A model generated the notes under the pieces. The model searched no databases, was not told the origin of the DNA, and saw only the letters and a program-made list of their open reading frames with translations. Made by a program: the position numbers and the translations under genes. Below are positions 4,684-5,130 of a stretch of 5,130 nucleotides of DNA, one piece after another. Source of the DNA: DAOTZS01 sp034434335. GTDB lineage: Bacteria > Chloroflexota > Anaerolineae > CG2-30-64-16. Every line of letters starts with the position of its first letter. The stretch's first letter is position 1. The DNA lies in the NCBI GenBank assembly GCA_034434335.1, contig DAOTZS010000124.1:1-5130 (forward strand). Direction: 5' to 3'.

Positions 4684-5130
4684 ATGATAGACCTGACCAT
4701 CTACCCCGAGCGTCGCGAACGCGCCATCAAGCGTGCGCGCGAACGCAACATCATTATCCCGACCTTCGCGCAGCAGCGCAACCCGGCCTTGATACCGGAC
4801 CGGATTAAGGCTGAGCTGAAGAGTATTGGCCTGTGGGACGTGCACCCGCGCAACCTGTTCCGCATCACCTGGCACAACGAGCCGGTGCCGTTCGGCGGAG
4901 GATTCGGCGGCGTCAACTACCTGGAGCTGCCCAAAGCGCTCACAGGTGTGGACGCGCGCATCCTCGTGCTCGTCGGCAAGTGGTTCCCTACCGGCGCGCA
5001 CAAGGTCGGCGCAGCGTTCGGCTGCCTGGTGCCGCGGCTGGTTACCGGCCAGTTCGACCCCACCACCCAGAAGGCGGTCTGGCCTTCCACCGGCAACTAC
5101 TGCCGCGGGGGCGCCTATGATTCGGCCCTG
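4684..5130 (+). CDS. PLP-dependent enzyme, beta-subunit-like (fold type II), 3' truncated by window
   Basis: The frame is open from ATG 4684 to the window edge, giving the first 149 residues (MIDLTIYPERRERAIKRARE...). The expected Schiff-base lysine is K107 in FPTGAHKVGAAFG (101-113), similar to the GAHK-type motif of tryptophan synthase beta and cysteine synthase relatives. STGN at 135-138 followed by YCRGGAYDSAL is the substrate-binding loop. A glycine-rich PFGGGFGGVNYLELPKAL segment lies before the lysine. The long charged N-terminus and WDVHPRNLFRITWHNEP region suit proteins annotated only as pyridoxal-5'-phosphate-dependent protein subunit beta, with no proven reaction known to me. It has a good RBS. 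It resumes the G+C-rich codon style of the cluster after the hicBA patch and probably belongs with the carbamoyltransferase, carbamate kinase and first PLP enzyme. Cysteine-synthase-like or lyase activity are both possible. Confidence 0.82.
   Translation, partial: MIDLTIYPERRERAIKRARERNIIIPTFAQQRNPALIPDRIKAELKSIGLWDVHPRNLFRITWHNEPVPFGGGFGGVNYLELPKALTGVDARILVLVGKWFPTGAHKVGAAFGCLVPRLVTGQFDPTTQKAVWPSTGNYCRGGAYDSAL

Noticed and set aside
4536..4808. 90-codon plus-strand frame overlapping the hicA end and the second PLP gene
   Set aside because: It overlaps two supported genes in another frame, has no RBS, and its Arg/Pro/His-rich sequence is typical of out-of-frame translation.
1..5130. CRISPR arrays, tRNA or rRNA genes
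   Set aside because: No regularly spaced direct repeats, cloverleaf-like sequence or rRNA motifs were seen on either strand.

Overview
The window is a G+C-rich bacterial segment in which every supported gene lies on the + strand. The set of features best fits a Chloroflexota (Anaerolineae-type) genome: decayed S23-like four-helix-bundle sequence in a spacer, G/C-tract palindromic repeats, a YgeW-like carbamoyltransferase beside carbamate kinase, and antitoxin-first hicBA. This is inference from gene style; there is no marker gene here.

Layout. Bases 1-83 hold the last 26 residues of a hydrophobic protein. Bases 84-393 are non-coding and are dominated by a 196-bp MITE-like element (148-343) with perfect 12-bp terminal inverted repeats and three perfect internal hairpins. 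It sits just upstream of the main cluster: a knotted carbamoyltransferase of the YgeW/acetylornithine-transcarbamylase type (394-1380), a spacer with a G-quadruplex motif and a decayed four-helix-bundle fragment (1381-1646), carbamate kinase (1647-2603), and 9 nt later a threonine-synthase-like PLP enzyme (2613-3914). Next comes a small defence/toxin-antitoxin patch: a frameshifted MNT-type nucleotidyltransferase remnant (3958-4114) and an intact hicB-hicA pair (4125-4579). A 104-bp spacer, possibly holding an antisense group II intron scrap, precedes a second fold-type-II PLP enzyme (4684 onward), which runs off the window.

How the genes may work together. A carbamoyltransferase run backwards (phosphorolysis of a ureido compound) gives carbamoyl phosphate plus an amine. 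Carbamate kinase converts carbamoyl phosphate and ADP to ATP plus carbamate (then CO2 and NH3). The PLP enzymes could deaminate or eliminate from the amino-acid product. The E. coli ygeW-ygeX-ygeY-hyuA-yqeA locus combines the same three types of activity, but here the ygeX (diaminopropionate ammonia-lyase) place is taken by two different PLP enzymes. The substrate is unknown from sequence alone.

The most striking structural observation is that a G/C-tract segment of the upstream MITE-like element recurs, in reverse orientation, inside the first PLP gene. There it is read in frame as about 15-17 extra, glycine-rich residues and still carries a G-quadruplex motif and a hairpin.
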